Made by a program: the position numbers and the translations under genes. The notes below the pieces were generated by a model that was not told where the DNA came from, did not search any database, and saw nothing but the letters and a program-made list of their open reading frames with translations. A stretch of 64,000 nt of DNA from Meloidogyne chitwoodi. Its lineage: Eukaryota; Nematoda; Chromadorea; Rhabditida; Meloidogynidae. Position 1 is the first letter of the stretch. Each line of letters begins with the position of its first letter. The stretch lies in contig JACZZP010000007.1 of assembly GCA_015183035.1 (NCBI GenBank), forward strand, positions 1,612,001 to 1,676,000, written 5' to 3'. Below are positions 23,401 through 35,449 of the stretch, piece after piece.

Positions 23401-24763
23401 TCAAATGCTGGAAATGTAGGATCTGCAGCTCTTTCGTATGTTTTTTGATGAAACAATTCTATAATTTTATTATAGATTTACTGACACAGCTTCAGTCAAC
23501 TATCCTCCAGTTAATTATTCTCAAATTAACTATCCTCCTACAAATAATTCGAATATTGGCATGACTTTGAACAATGTAGCATCTTCGGCCAGTTATCCTC
23601 AAAGTACAACATCATTAATAGCTTCTACAACGTCTGGTGTTTCTCAAACGATGCAGCAACAATCGCAACAACAGCAAATTAACAAAACTACAATGGCATA
23701 TTATACTGCTGCTAACCAATCGGTTTGTCAAAATTAATTTTTTAATTTATGCTATTTTTCTTGTAATTATAGCAGCAACAACAAATGCATCCTTCAATGA
23801 TGGCTGCTGCAGCTGCAGCAGCGGCTGCATCTGTACAACAACAATCATCGGCCGCTACTCATATGCCACAACCACCTACACATCATTTGCAGCAACATCA
23901 ACCGCCTCCTCAAACAATTTATCATCATCATCAGACTTCGACTGCACCACCACCTACAGCTAGTGCTGTTTCGCAATTTCCTAGCTATAACATGCCGTAA
24001 TTTTTTTATTTTTTATGCTTCAAATATCCTTTTTAAAGGTATATGTACTCTCCTGTAGCTGCTGCGCAAACATTACCAGGTGCTTCAGTAGAAATTGACC
24101 GCTTTTTACTTCAACAGTATGGACCGTACAGAGGATTGGACATGCAACTTGGTGCTATGGTAAATTAATTTTAATCTATTTAAAGTTATTAAACATATTA
24201 AGACACTTGGACCGCCGACAACGCTAGCTCCAGCATCTCATCGTAATCAATTGGATTCATATATGGATACTAAATTTGGGCCGCAACAACAAGCAGGTTT
24301 ATCTTTAATTATTTTTTCAAACCTCAATAGTTTTTTTAGTCAATCAGCAGGGTCAATTTTCTAATAATCCTGTAACTGCAGCCCAACAGCAACGTGCAGG
24401 GCCACCTGTTCAGGCTGATGCTGCAGTAGCTGCCGCTGCTGCTATGTTCGGAGGAGGCCATGTTGCACCGCCACCAGGTTTTGGAATGCCTACGCCACCG
24501 GCACAGGCTTCGTATATGCCTCAACCGGCGAATTTGCAGTCTCTATTTCAGGTTAAAAATCTTTTAAATTCATTCTTTCAATTTCAATTCTCAGATGCCA
24601 ACATATCATCCTCAAATGTCCTACCAGCATCAGCATCAATTTAATGAACGTTGATGAGAATCCATTGAAGGATTAATTGGAGAATCAATTGAAAGTTATT
24701 TATGAGAAAATGTCAAAATTTTGTTTATTAAAAATTAAATAAAGTATACTTTTTTATATTTTT
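20437..24763. repeat. Left arm of a large inverted duplication
   Basis: Position x in this arm pairs with 50248-x in the right arm. Every ORF inside has an identical mirror partner. The differences I could find inside the core are a C/T change near 20655 (His/Tyr in a non-coding ORF upstream of the start codon) and one A in an intronic A-run near 20890, which shifts the mirror sum to 50247. Identity falls to roughly three quarters outside 20490 and ends near 20437. Confidence 0.95.
20727..24654 (+). CDS. UBAP2/UBAP2L/Lingerer-like UBA-domain protein, copy 1
   Basis: Starts MTDFQKQPKLATKEQLRLAE. Next comes a UBA-type helix bundle (KRLKKVIELTNCTPSVAEVA, DSEGSVEAAVSLLLDKPDE) matching the ubiquitin-associated domain of UBAP2L/Lingerer. 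An Arg/Gly-rich stretch follows (YGGGGRRGDSQRG, FKPRGDRVN, GFRRRNNN), then long Q/N/S/P-rich disordered sequence. A conserved-looking WSTSVDWGVPISPRLGNGG patch and a C-terminal region with EIDRFLLQQYGPYRGLDMQL and APPPGFGMPTPP end at HQHQFNER. In other animals this family associates with stress granules and ribosomes and binds RNA. About 13 exons. It sits wholly inside the left palindrome arm and is convergent with its twin. Family assignment rests on the UBA position and overall composition. Confidence 0.8.
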
Positions 24764-25484
24764 TTAAATCTATTTTTTAGACCTATGATCCCCCAAATTT
24801 GTTTGGTTAACCTATTACAGTTATAATTTAAATATTTATTTTTGATAAAGATGGAAATGTTTTATAAATATTTGTTCTTTGCTACTAAATATTTTTTAAT
24901 AAGAGAATTTATTCCAGCTTTATTATTGTTGCCGATGGCTAACAAATATCGAGGGTTTTAATATTAGAAATAACAGAACAATCCAAAATTAATGTTACCT
25001 TTAGTTGTTTTTATTTAATTATGGAGATAATAGAGTTATTAAAAGAATTATCTCCAATTTTGTTAGTTTTATAAATATATTAGACAGATTTCTAAAAAAC
25101 TTAAAACATTTCTAATTTTGGAAACATCAAAATATTTATGTAAATAATATAGAAAGCTACCAATTCATTCAAGAAATAGAAAAGATTAGGTGGATTGATG
25201 CTAGAAGCTCTCAGAAGTTGATAAAAGTTTAGTAATTTATTTCAACGTCATTAAAAAATTAATTGCTTACACTGTTTTCATGCACTTGGAAACTTACTAA
25301 AGGAACAGACTAATGCGCAATCAAAAATCATAAAAACTATTAGTTTAAAAAATTTATTAAATTTTTCAATAGAATTTATCTTGCGTAGATTTAAGCCCAG
25401 AAATGGATGTTTATTAAATATTTGCTTGCTTACATTAGTTATTGACGAAATCGTTTGTTTGAAGCAGAAGCAAAATAACACAAA
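24764..25484. other. Spacer of the large inverted duplication
   Basis: About 720 bp of unique sequence between the arms. No gene is recognised; a minus-strand ORF at 25278-25481 has no family resemblance. Both copies' polyadenylation regions (AATAAAGTATAC near 24738 and its mirror) lie at the arm edges. Confidence 0.7.
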
Positions 25485-28400
25485 AAAAATATAAAAAAGT
25501 ATACTTTATTTAATTTTTAATAAACAAAATTTTGACATTTTCTCATAAATAACTTTCAATTGATTCTCCAATTAATCCTTCAATGGATTCTCATCAACGT
25601 TCATTAAATTGATGCTGATGCTGGTAGGACATTTGAGGATGATATGTTGGCATCTGAGAATTGAAATTGAAAGAATGAATTTAAAAGATTTTTAACCTGA
25701 AATAGAGACTGCAAATTCGCCGGTTGAGGCATATACGAAGCCTGTGCCGGTGGCGTAGGCATTCCAAAACCTGGTGGCGGTGCAACATGGCCTCCTCCGA
25801 ACATAGCAGCAGCGGCAGCTACTGCAGCATCAGCCTGAACAGGTGGCCCTGCACGTTGCTGTTGGGCTGCAGTTACAGGATTATTAGAAAATTGACCCTG
25901 CTGATTGACTAAAAAAACTATTGAGGTTTGAAAAAATAATTAAAGATAAACCTGCTTGTTGTTGCGGCCCAAATTTAGTATCCATATATGAATCCAATTG
26001 ATTACGATGAGATGCTGGAGCTAGCGTTGTCGGCGGTCCAAGTGTCTTAATATGTTTAATAACTTTAAATAGATTAAAATTAATTTACCATAGCACCAAG
26101 TTGCATGTCCAATCCTCTGTACGGTCCATACTGTTGAAGTAAAAAGCGGTCAATTTCTACTGAAGCACCTGGTAATGTTTGCGCAGCAGCTACAGGAGAG
26201 TACATATACCTTTAAAAAGGATATTTGAAGCATAAAAAATAAAAAAATTACGGCATGTTATAGCTAGGAAATTGCGAAACAGCACTAGCTGTAGGTGGTG
26301 GTGCAGTCGAAGTCTGATGATGATGATAAATTGTTTGAGGAGGCGGTTGATGTTGCTGCAAATGATGTGTAGGTGGTTGTGGCATATGAGTAGCGGCCGA
26401 TGATTGTTGTTGTACAGATGCAGCCGCTGCTGCAGCTGCAGCAGCCATCATTGAAGGATGCATTTGTTGTTGCTGCTATAATTACAAGAAAAATAGCATA
26501 AATTAAAAAATTAATTTTGACAAACCGATTGGTTAGCAGCAGTATAATATGCCATTGTAGTTTTGTTAATTTGCTGTTGTTGCGATTGTTGCTGCATCGT
26601 TTGAGAAACACCAGACGTTGTAGAAGCTATTAATGATGTTGTACTTTGAGGATAACTGGCCGAAGATGCTACATTGTTCAAAGTCATGCCAATATTCGAA
26701 TTATTTGTAGGAGGATAGTTAATTTGAGAATAATTAACTGGAGGATAGTTGACTGAAGCTGTGTCAGTAAATCTATAATAAAATTATAGAATTGTTTCAT
26801 CAAAAAACATACGAAAGAGCTGCAGATCCTACATTTCCAGCATTTGATGCATTACGCTGCTGCTGTTGTTGTGATCTATAATCATGAGACAGATGTTGAG
26901 CTGCTGCATGGATAGAAGTAGAAAAGTGAGCAGTGACGCTTGAGCTTGTTGTCGGTATACTTGTCATTGTGCTGAGTACATTTGCAGCTGTAGAGTCTTT
27001 TAACATTGAGCGATCCATCTTAAAAAAAATTAAAAAATTATCTAAAAAATGTTACCTCAACAGAAGAAATGTGCTTTGTTGACCATGCACCGTTTAATGA
27101 CGCAGCCGAAGGAATCCCATTTTTTGCATCGAATTGAAAGCCAAATTGATAATTACTGGCAATATTTGCAACTGCTTGAGGTGGTAAATCACCCGTTGCA
27201 AATTCCACTTTTTTATCAACTGAATTATTTAAAAAAATTAAAAAAAATTTTTATTGAAAATAACATACAATCAGAGGCATCAGCAGCAAGAGTATCGTGC
27301 ATCTGAGATATTTGTTGTTGAAAAAATTCCACAGATGACGCAGTACTCATTCGATTTGTTTGCGCAAGATTAGAAGAATTTTGTGATGTCAAATGTTGTT
27401 GCTGATTGCCTTGTGGAGAATGCTGCTGCTTATGACCAATTTGATTTTGAGGCTGTTGCATAAGGCCAATTGCGCTTTTTAACTGATTAGTGTATTCCTG
27501 ATTGACTGACATTGAATGAGCAGCAGATGCGCCAAAAGAATCGGCTGGCGCCCTCGCAATAGCAGCAGTTGATATTGATTCGGAATGAGGTATTGAGTTT
27601 GAATTAGGAACAACTGTTTGACCACCATTACCCAATCGCGGACTGATTGGTACTCCCCAGTCAACAGAAGTGCTCCATCTAATAAATAGAATATGCATAA
27701 AAAGTGACTGGAACTTTTTTAAATTAATATTTATTTTTTTAAATTCAAAAATATTCAAAATTTCTAAAACAAAAATATCTTACTCTTGCTCGACTGACGT
27801 ATTTTCATTTACACAATTTCCGTTCGCTGCCTTCACATCCAATAGCATTGAATTAGTTTCAGCAGGTTGTTGTTGTTGAAAGGACTGACGACTATAATGT
27901 TGTTGCTTGGCCTGATAATATAATTATTTAAAATTGTTATAAAAAGTTTACAAATGTTAATTACCCGTGAGGATTCACCCGAAGCGTCAGATGATGAAAT
28001 GATATCAGAAAATTGTTGCATAATCATCATTGGTGGTTGCTGTGGAAGAGGTGGTGGTTGAGTCTTCTTTGAAGCGGCCACAGATGCAAAAGTTTTTGGT
28101 TTTGGCGGTTGTTCAATATCAATTGTTGTTGCATTCGCAGTTGTCCCAAGAGTTAAAGTACTGTTATTATGCTTTAACGATGGCCAACTCGAAGTGTTAA
28201 CTGCTGGAGACTGCGCCATTGAAGATGGAGTAATAATTGAATTGTTAACAGTGTTGGCAGATTTTAAAGTTGATGGCTCGTAGACGCGTGGTCCAACTTT
28301 CTATAATATCAAAAATTTATTTATTATAAAAAGTTATAACCCATTCTTCATTTTCATTGTTCGTAGAATTTCGTGCTTTAGTAGTTTGTGTCTCTAAACC

Positions 28401-29815
28401 AGCAGTAAATGTTCCAATAGAAAAGTTAGTATCATCCGCGTTTTCACCAACAATGCTGTTAGTCCATTTGCCATAATTGTTGTCATTCGTTTTCTGATCT
28501 TTTACTTCATTCCTTGTTCTGCTATCTGCACTAACCTCATTAGGTGACAACGCATTATCTGAAAAAATAAATACTACAAAAAGCTCTATAGAGTTATCTG
28601 AAAATAAATCCCTCGAACTGAATTTAAAAAAATTAAGATTTAATCATAAATAAAAACGAACTAGAAGCGTTAGGATTATTGTTTCGACGACGAAATCCAC
28701 CATTTGCAACGCCAGAGGCATTAACGCGATCACCACGAGGTTTAAAAGGTCGTTCTCCGAAGCGTTCATGTGATTTGGAACGATCAGAACTTAAATGTAA
28801 TGTTTAACCAAAAATGATAAGAAAACAAACTAACTATCCATTCTTTTGCTGCTCTCCATTTCGGTTAGAAGAAACTCTCTTTTGCGTATTTCCTCCAGAT
28901 ATTCCTTGTTTTCCATCAAGTGCATTCTGGCAATCACGACGAAAACGATTCTCTAAGTAATTAATAAACATAAATTCCCATAACAAAATCATTATTTAAT
29001 AAAAAGAATTTTGTTTTTCTAAGGACGGAAGAAAAAATTGTTTGCTATTTTAATTGAAAATAAAATTATACCACCTCGTTGAGAGTCTCCTCTTCGTCCA
29101 CCGCCTCCATAGGATGTGATAACTGCTGATTTTGATTGTTGTCTTTGCTGTCCAGCTGTCCCTATCCCAGAATTCAACGCTATTGCCGATGTCTTAATTG
29201 GCCGATTGCGTAACTTTGAACCTTGATGACTCCATAAAACAAGTTCATCTGGCTTATCCAACAACAGAGACACGGCTGCTTCAACACTACCTTCGCTGTC
29301 AATAAGTGCAACTTCAGCCACAGATGGCGTGCAATTTGTAAGCTCAATAACCTAGATATTTTTAATTAATCGAAATATATATATAAACCTTTTTCAGTCG
29401 TTTCTGTGAAGCAGCATCGTCACTCGTGTTCAAAGATTGACGTCCAGGTTGTAAAAGAAGCTCTGCAAGCCTTAATTGTTCTTTTGTCGCTAATTTCGGT
29501 TGTTTTTGAAAATCTGTCATTACAAAACTTTGATAAACAAATCAATTTATAGTGTGTCAAAAAAATCTGAAATTTTTGAATGAAAAGGTATGAAAAATTA
29601 AAGTTAAAAACACGAACACTCTTTAAAATTATCGCGCTCAATTAAAAAATGAAAATTTTTACTATTTTAACATTAATAAAAAATCGAAAATGTATATGAA
29701 CAAATGACTCATAGATTGAAGGTAAAAACACTCGCATTAGTAGGATATATGCAAATAAGCAAAAATTCTCCCCTTTCAAAATAGGGATATTTTTTCTGTA
29801 AAAACTGATCAAAGA
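25485..29815. repeat. Right arm of the large inverted duplication
   Basis: Reverse complement of 20437-24763. The inner edge is abrupt at a shared TTTTTTATATTTTTTT tract. The outer edge decays gradually between 29757 and 29815. Confidence 0.95.
25594..29520 (-). CDS. UBAP2/UBAP2L/Lingerer-like UBA-domain protein, copy 2
   Basis: Exact mirror of copy 1, with the same start (MTDFQKQPKL), splice sites, UBA region and stop (HQFNER at 25594). All compared coding exons translate identically. The upstream flank to about 29757 is also shared, so promoter-proximal sequence and the first exon are duplicated. If the assembly is right, both copies could be expressed, giving convergent, fully complementary transcripts. 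If the palindrome is an artefact, there is one gene here and not two. What the protein does is as described for copy 1. Confidence 0.75.
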
Positions 29816-30127
29816 TTAAAGGCATCAATCAAATATGGGTAATTCGTTTACTCATTTTTATTCTATTTATTTACATAACACTTGATAAGAATTTTTGTTT
29901 ATTTAGTAAGGGAACGCTTTTTTTTATTCTTTTTAAATAATGTAAACAAATATCTATTTTATTACAATAATATCGATTTCCGATGATATTAAATACAAAT
30001 ATATTTTGATTTTTATTTTACATTTTATTTAATCAGATTAAATGTATATTTTTTAGAGAATTTAATGTTTATTTAAAATTTTGCTATACAAAATTCTTTA
30101 AATATATTTATAAAATTAGCAGCATTA
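29816..30127. promoter_or_regulatory. Upstream region of the LITAF-like gene
   Basis: About 310 bp without coding sequence, between the palindrome edge and the LITAF-like ATG. TTTTTTAGAGAATTTAATG near 30050 is a possible trans-splice acceptor context. Nothing else is recognised. Confidence 0.35.
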
Positions 30128-30834
30128 ATGGATAATAATCAGCCACCACCACCTTATTATTCTGGATCATTTAATGATATAAATAATAAAACAACAAAAG
30201 AAGAAGGTCCAATTTTTACAGCACCACCTTATCCACCACCGTCAACACAGTCATATATTATTGGAGTTGAATCATTGTTAATTTTGTATTTAAATATTTA
30301 AAAAATATTAATTATTTAGACCGATGAACACTAATGGCATTTCGCCTCTTCAACCACCACCTATCATCACTAATCGACCAATTCATGTTTTTACGCCTAA
30401 GTTTGGACCTTACCCTCTGGAAATGGATTGGTAACCTTTTATTTAATTTTTTATCATGCCAAGATAATTCAGTGACAGAGAATTCTTTTTTCAATTTAAT
30501 TAACGTGAATTTCCTTTGTTTTAGTCCAAACTGTCACTCACATATTGTTACGCAAACGATTAAAACGCCGGGAGCGCTACCTTGGATGTAAAATTTTTAG
30601 AATTTTAGCTTATTTTTAAACGGATAATCTTTCTTAGAATTATGGGAGTTTGCTTTGTTCTTGGCTTTTTTCTGTTGATTCCATGGTGTATATGTTGTGT
30701 GCCTTTCTGTATTGACTCCTGTTTGGATGTCGTGCACTCATGTAAGCAATTTATATAATTAAGTTCATTATGAAAAATTATTATTTTAAGGTCCTTCTTG
30801 TAAAAAGCCTCTTGGGAGGTTTTCTCGAGTCTAA
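30128..30834 (+). CDS. LITAF/CDIP-like zinc-binding membrane protein
   Basis: Starts MDNNQPPPPYYSGSF, with a proline-rich N-terminus (FTAPPYPPPSTQSY) containing PPxY-like sequences. The LITAF domain follows in split form: MDCPNCHSHIVTQTIKTPGA supplies the first CxxC knuckle, a hydrophobic membrane-embedded helix reads IMGVCFVLGFFLLIPWCICC, and the second CxxC is in SCPSCKKPLGRFSRV at the stop (30834). Family members sit on late endosome/lysosome membranes and bind Nedd4 and ESCRT components through N-terminal motifs. Introns are phase-consistent: ...VESL|PMNTNG and MDC across a TG|T codon. It is convergent with the DCAF7-like gene. Confidence 0.93.
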
Positions 30835-31191
30835 AAAGCTTAAGCACTGAGTCAAGTCATAATACTTTGTTGAGCGGCGTTATTTTATATAAACAAAAAC
30901 TTATTTAAACGTAAACTTAAATCACATTTTTTTATTTCTCTTTTAAGACTGTCGTCAAAAGTAGTCAATAGATTTAAGAAATCTTTTATAAATTACTTTT
31001 GCGACATTCATAAGTAAATAAGAATTGTATTAATAATCAAAAACAATTATTTTTATGATATACATAATGCCTAGATTCGGCCCTTGAAATATTTTTTAAT
31101 TTATTTTCTATTAATTTTTAAGATAATTTTAAAAAGTTCATTCCTTTTTATTTACATAAAAATATATACGATTAAATATTTCTCTCTTATC
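30835..31191. other. Convergent 3' intergenic region
   Basis: 357 bp between the LITAF-like stop and the DCAF7-like stop. It should hold both 3' UTRs. No gene or RNA is seen. Confidence 0.45.
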
Positions 31192-32997
31192 TAAACTCGT
31201 AAAAGTTCCAAATTCTTATCATAACAAATAGAGATCCAATCAGTCAAAGTACTTGACCAACATACTTGATTAATCTTTTAAAAAATAAAATTTAATTTAT
31301 AAAATTAATTTTTAACCTCTTCTCCAGCTAAATATGCCAATATAGGATCTTCTACTGCTTAAAATATTTTAAAATTACATATATATATTTTTTAAATTAT
31401 TTTAAACCTCTAATTTGATGGACATCCCAAATAAGTGCTTGGCAATCTTCTGCTGAAAAATTTATTTTTATTTTTGATTATTTTTTTGAAAAACCTGCAG
31501 TGACTAAATGACATGCTGAATGAGGTGCCCATGCAATTCCATTAACAGAGCCGGCATGATTTTTGAGAACAGAAACAGGCATTGAAGGAATCCTTATGTC
31601 GAGAATAAAAATCTAAAAAAATATTTTTAATATTTTAAAAAATTAGAAAAAAACCTCATTAGAATTTTGGGCAAATGTTGCAAGAAAATTGTGATCTTGT
31701 TTATTCCAAGCTTTTAAAAAAGAAAATTAAATTATATTCTAATTATTTTTTACCAAGTCTTAGCAATGGTTTTCTTGAAGGTTCTTCGAAAACTATAGTA
31801 GAATATTCCATATGACGAAGATCTAAAAATTGATTTTTTTGATAAATTAACATATAAATTATGTATTTACCAAACATTCGAATACTTCCATCAGCTCCTT
31901 AATTTAATATTTTTATTAATTAAAATAAATAAATATTATAATTAAAAATTACCTGCAGAGGCAAAAATATCTCTACCAGAAGAAAGTTTAGAAAATTCAA
32001 CATCAAAAACTTCTTTATCATGAGCAATTAATTGTGTCTAATTTTTAAAAATATAAAATTATTATTTTTATTTTTTTATACTTTAACATTTCCTTCTATT
32101 GAGCGCTCAGTTGTTGATAATGCCTGTCCTGTCTAAAAATTAAAAAAAATATATTTATTTATTCAAAAATACTTCAATTTGCCAAATAGTGCAAGTTGTA
32201 TCAATACTTGATGTGGCAATCTGAAGAAATTAATTAAATTTTATAAAAATTTATTTTATAAAATACCAATGAAACATCAACTTCATTCCAATCAGCAGAT
32301 GTCTATTAAATTAATAAATATTTTAAATAAAACAAAAAATGATTAAAATATACCAAAGGAGCACAATATTCAGAGGATCGATTCTATTTAAAATAATTAT
32401 AAAATAATTAAACAAATTCTTTTTTACATTATCAAGGCGTACTTCCAAAGAAACTCCATTATTATTGTGAATACCTCCATCAACTTTCCACAAACGTAAA
32501 TAATCTCCTGTTGTAGCCAACAAGTCAGGATATATACTTTTAGGATCAGGAATCCAAAGAACTTTAGTTGCTGGATAACTAAAATAATTAATAAAAAATA
32601 TTTAAAAATATAAAAAAAATATTACGGATGTTCAAATGTTCCAATATGTGCAAATTCTCCTTGCTCTTCTTGTAATTGAACTATTGAAACCTAAATAAAT
32701 AATTTTAAAATTAATTTTTTAAAAATTATTTATTTACTTTGTTATTATATTCTTCAATAAAACTCCCAACTGCTAAACGAAATTTCAAGTGATGGTCAGG
32801 TTTTGTAGACCAAGCAGATGCATAAAGACCAAAAGGTGCGGTATATCTTTGTTTAAAAAATAAATTTATAAATAATTTAAAAAAAAAACTTGTAAATTTC
32901 TTTTCTTCGTTGTCCCAATCCTCCTTGAAATTGATGTTGAACGTCTTTAGATTGTTGTTGCAATTCTGCATCTAACAATGACGCCATACAATTTTTT
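31192..32997 (-). CDS. DCAF7/WDR68-like WD40 scaffold (SWAN-1 family)
   Basis: A WD40 protein collinear with DCAF7/WDR68/AN11. Motifs in order: YTAPFGLYASAWSTKPDHH, FRLAVGSFIEEYNNKV, FEHPYPATKVLWIPD, LLATTGDYLRLWKVD, IDTTCTIWQIETGQ, TQLIAHDKEVFDVEFS, FASAGADGSIRMFDLRHME, LRLAWNKQDHNFLATFA and HAGSVNGIAWAPHSACHLVT, ending NLELLRV at 31192. The family binds DYRK/HIPK kinases and, in plants and nematodes, acts as a signalling scaffold. The start MASLLDAELQQQ is at 32997. Exons are tiny and introns about 50 bp. A copy of its exon at 32744-32846 appears at 49931-50033. It is 416 bp downstream of APEX1 on the same strand. Confidence 0.94.
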
Positions 32998-33413
32998 CTT
33001 ATTCTAAATTATTCAAATTTAAAAAATTAAAATAAATTTATTGAAATAATTGGGCCCAGAAAACAATGTTTCCTTGAATTTAAAATTATTTTTAAATTAA
33101 AAATACTACTCAAAATCAGTTAATAAATATTTCAACAATAAATAATAAAAAATTATTTATATTGTCTTAACAAATTGTAACAATAAACAAAATCTGAATC
33201 ATATGAATGAATAAATTGGCTTGTCCTGGGATTTTTGACACTTTAATAGGTATATAAAAAAAGATGCGCGAAAAATAGATTTGTAATGTTTTCTGTAATT
33301 TAAAAAATAAATTTTAAAGATCGATAATCTTTTTTTGAACATCTCTAAATTTTAAATTTATTTCCATCTTCGGTGTGCAATAAAAAAATAAATTTTTTAA
33401 ATTTTAATAATTT
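32998..33413. other. Intergenic region between the APEX1-like and DCAF7-like genes
   Basis: 416 bp, same-strand genes on both sides. No coding sequence is seen. It may hold a trans-splice acceptor for the DCAF7-like gene. Confidence 0.4.
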
Positions 33414-35217
33414 TTAAATATCAATAGTCAAAGAAAGAGGACAATGATCACTCCCATGTTGACTTCCTGTAATTTCTGAATGAAGTTCACATTCAAGTAC
33501 TTTATCCAAAATTCGTTCGCTTACTACAAAATAGTCTAAACGCCAACCAATATTTTTAGCTCTACGATTGCCAATATAAGACCTCAAAATTAAAAAAATA
33601 AATAAAAATAAAATATATTATTAAAATATAACCAATATGTATAAGCTTCAATAACATCAGGATTTCGTGAACGCCATACATCAACAAAACCAGCTTCTAA
33701 TAATCGAGTAAATGCCTCTCTTTCTTGGTCAGTAAAGCCAGCAGTTTTATTTCGATTTGTATCAGGATTTTTTAGATCTAAAGAAGAAATTTTTTAAAAT
33801 GGGATATTTTGTAAGAAAAAAATAATAATAAATTCTTAATCATAATATTTAAAATTGTAAATAAATATATTTACCAATCTCTTTATGCGCAACATTCATA
33901 TCACCAGCAATAATCACTGGTTTGCGTTTATCCAAATTTTTAATACGTTTTAAAAGCATTTGATCCCAACGACCTCTAGCAGACAAATTAACTAATCCTG
34001 CACCACTGTTTGGAACATAAATGGAAATGAAGAAAAAATTTTCAAATTCAGCTTCAATATAACGGCCAAACATGTCAAAATCTTTGTCTCCAATACCAAC
34101 AACAACCTGGAAAATAATATTTTTATAGCAGTAAAAGTCAAAGCATATAAAAATATATAATATGTAATTAAATGTAAATAAAATTTACTTTAATTGGCAT
34201 TTCTTTAGCAAGCATAGCAACACCAGCCTGTCCTCCATTTTTAGATGAATTTGCAAGTTTTGTGAAACAATATTCATCCAAAGCCACAATTTCAGGCGGT
34301 AATTCTGGACATTTTGTTTCCTGTAAGCTAATAAGGTCAGCACCAGATTCTCGAATTCTAAGATGTCCATTTTTCTAAAATTTTAAAAACATACAAGTAC
34401 AAAATTTCAAAATAAAAACCTTGACATTAGCTCTAAGCCCAGCAACGTTCCATGACCAAATTTTTAATGGCTGTCCTTTCTTAAATTTTTTGACTTCTTT
34501 GTCTTTACCCTTTTCAAAAACAGGAAAATTTTTTCGCTTTTTAGGTGCTTTCTCCTCTTCTTTCTCATTAGTATTATCGTTTCTATTACTTTCAGTGCTA
34601 TTATTACTACTTGTACCTTCTTCATTGTTTTGTTTGGTGGCTCTAGTACTTTCTTGGCTTTTGACAATTTTCCCATTATCTTCTTTCTTTTTGTTGTTTA
34701 TTTCAGTGCTGATGTTTTTAATATCACCATTAATTTCAACTCTCCCAGAAGACTTTGAAACTGGCTAAAATATGATTTGTTAAATCTGAGATTAAAGAAT
34801 GAGATAAAACAAGAGTTTATTTAAAGGTATTTTCATTTAAAAAATATTTAATCGCATTTTACTTTATATAGAATATTAAAATGATTTAATGTTGTGATTG
34901 TTTTACACATTATTTAAATTCAAATAATTATAAAAGAAAATAGCTAACCTTATTGTTCTCGTTCTTACGAACAAGATTTTTCATCTCACTAGAAAAAAGG
35001 TTATATAGATAAAGGCAATAATTACGGCAGTGTTATTCTAAAAACTATTCTATATATACCAGTACGTGTATAAAGCTAAAATAATTAACTCATTAAAAAC
35101 TTACTAATTACGACCAGACCTAGTAGTTCCTAAAGCATATCCAGCAGTTAAACCGCTAACTTCTTTGATACTTGATATTAGCTTGTTTTTAACATTTGTC
35201 TTTTTCTTCGGGGGCAT
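33414..35217 (-). CDS. exo-3: AP endonuclease 1 (APEX1/ExoIII family)
   Basis: Base-excision repair enzyme that cuts DNA 5' to abasic sites in the nucleus. The N-terminus is basic and disordered (MPPKKKTNVKNKL; later KAPKKRKNFPVFEKGK), suited to nuclear import. The catalytic core starts LKIWSWNVAGLRANVKK and has LISLQETKCPELPPE (metal-binding Glu), YVPNSGAGLVN (family pattern YxPNSG), VIIAGDMNVAHKEID (catalytic Asp and Asn), WRLDYFVVS and GSDHCPLSLTIDI at the C-terminus with the catalytic histidine. All active-site motifs seen are intact, so the enzyme should be active. The start is at 35217; the stop is at 33414. It lies 232 bp downstream of the STRIP-like stop on the same strand. Confidence 0.96.
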
Positions 35218-35449
35218 TTTCCAAATTTTATAAGGAATTACAAATTTAAATGTTCTAAAAATCTGTGAGACAAAATTAATAAAGCAAAACAAAGATAGTA
35301 AAAATAATTAAAAATATTCATAATTTCACTATTTCAAGAAATCAACTTTAATAAGTTTTATTCAAATCAATCAAAAAATAAATATATTACATAATGCGCA
35401 TTTAAACAAAAAATTAAAATGAGTAGAAAATAAAAAGAAAAATCTTTTA

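Noticed and set aside
34421..34768. Hydrophobic plus-strand ORF opposite the APEX1 N-terminus
   Set aside because: Antisense of a Lys/Glu/Asn-rich disordered exon, which naturally reads as Leu/Phe/Ser on the other strand.
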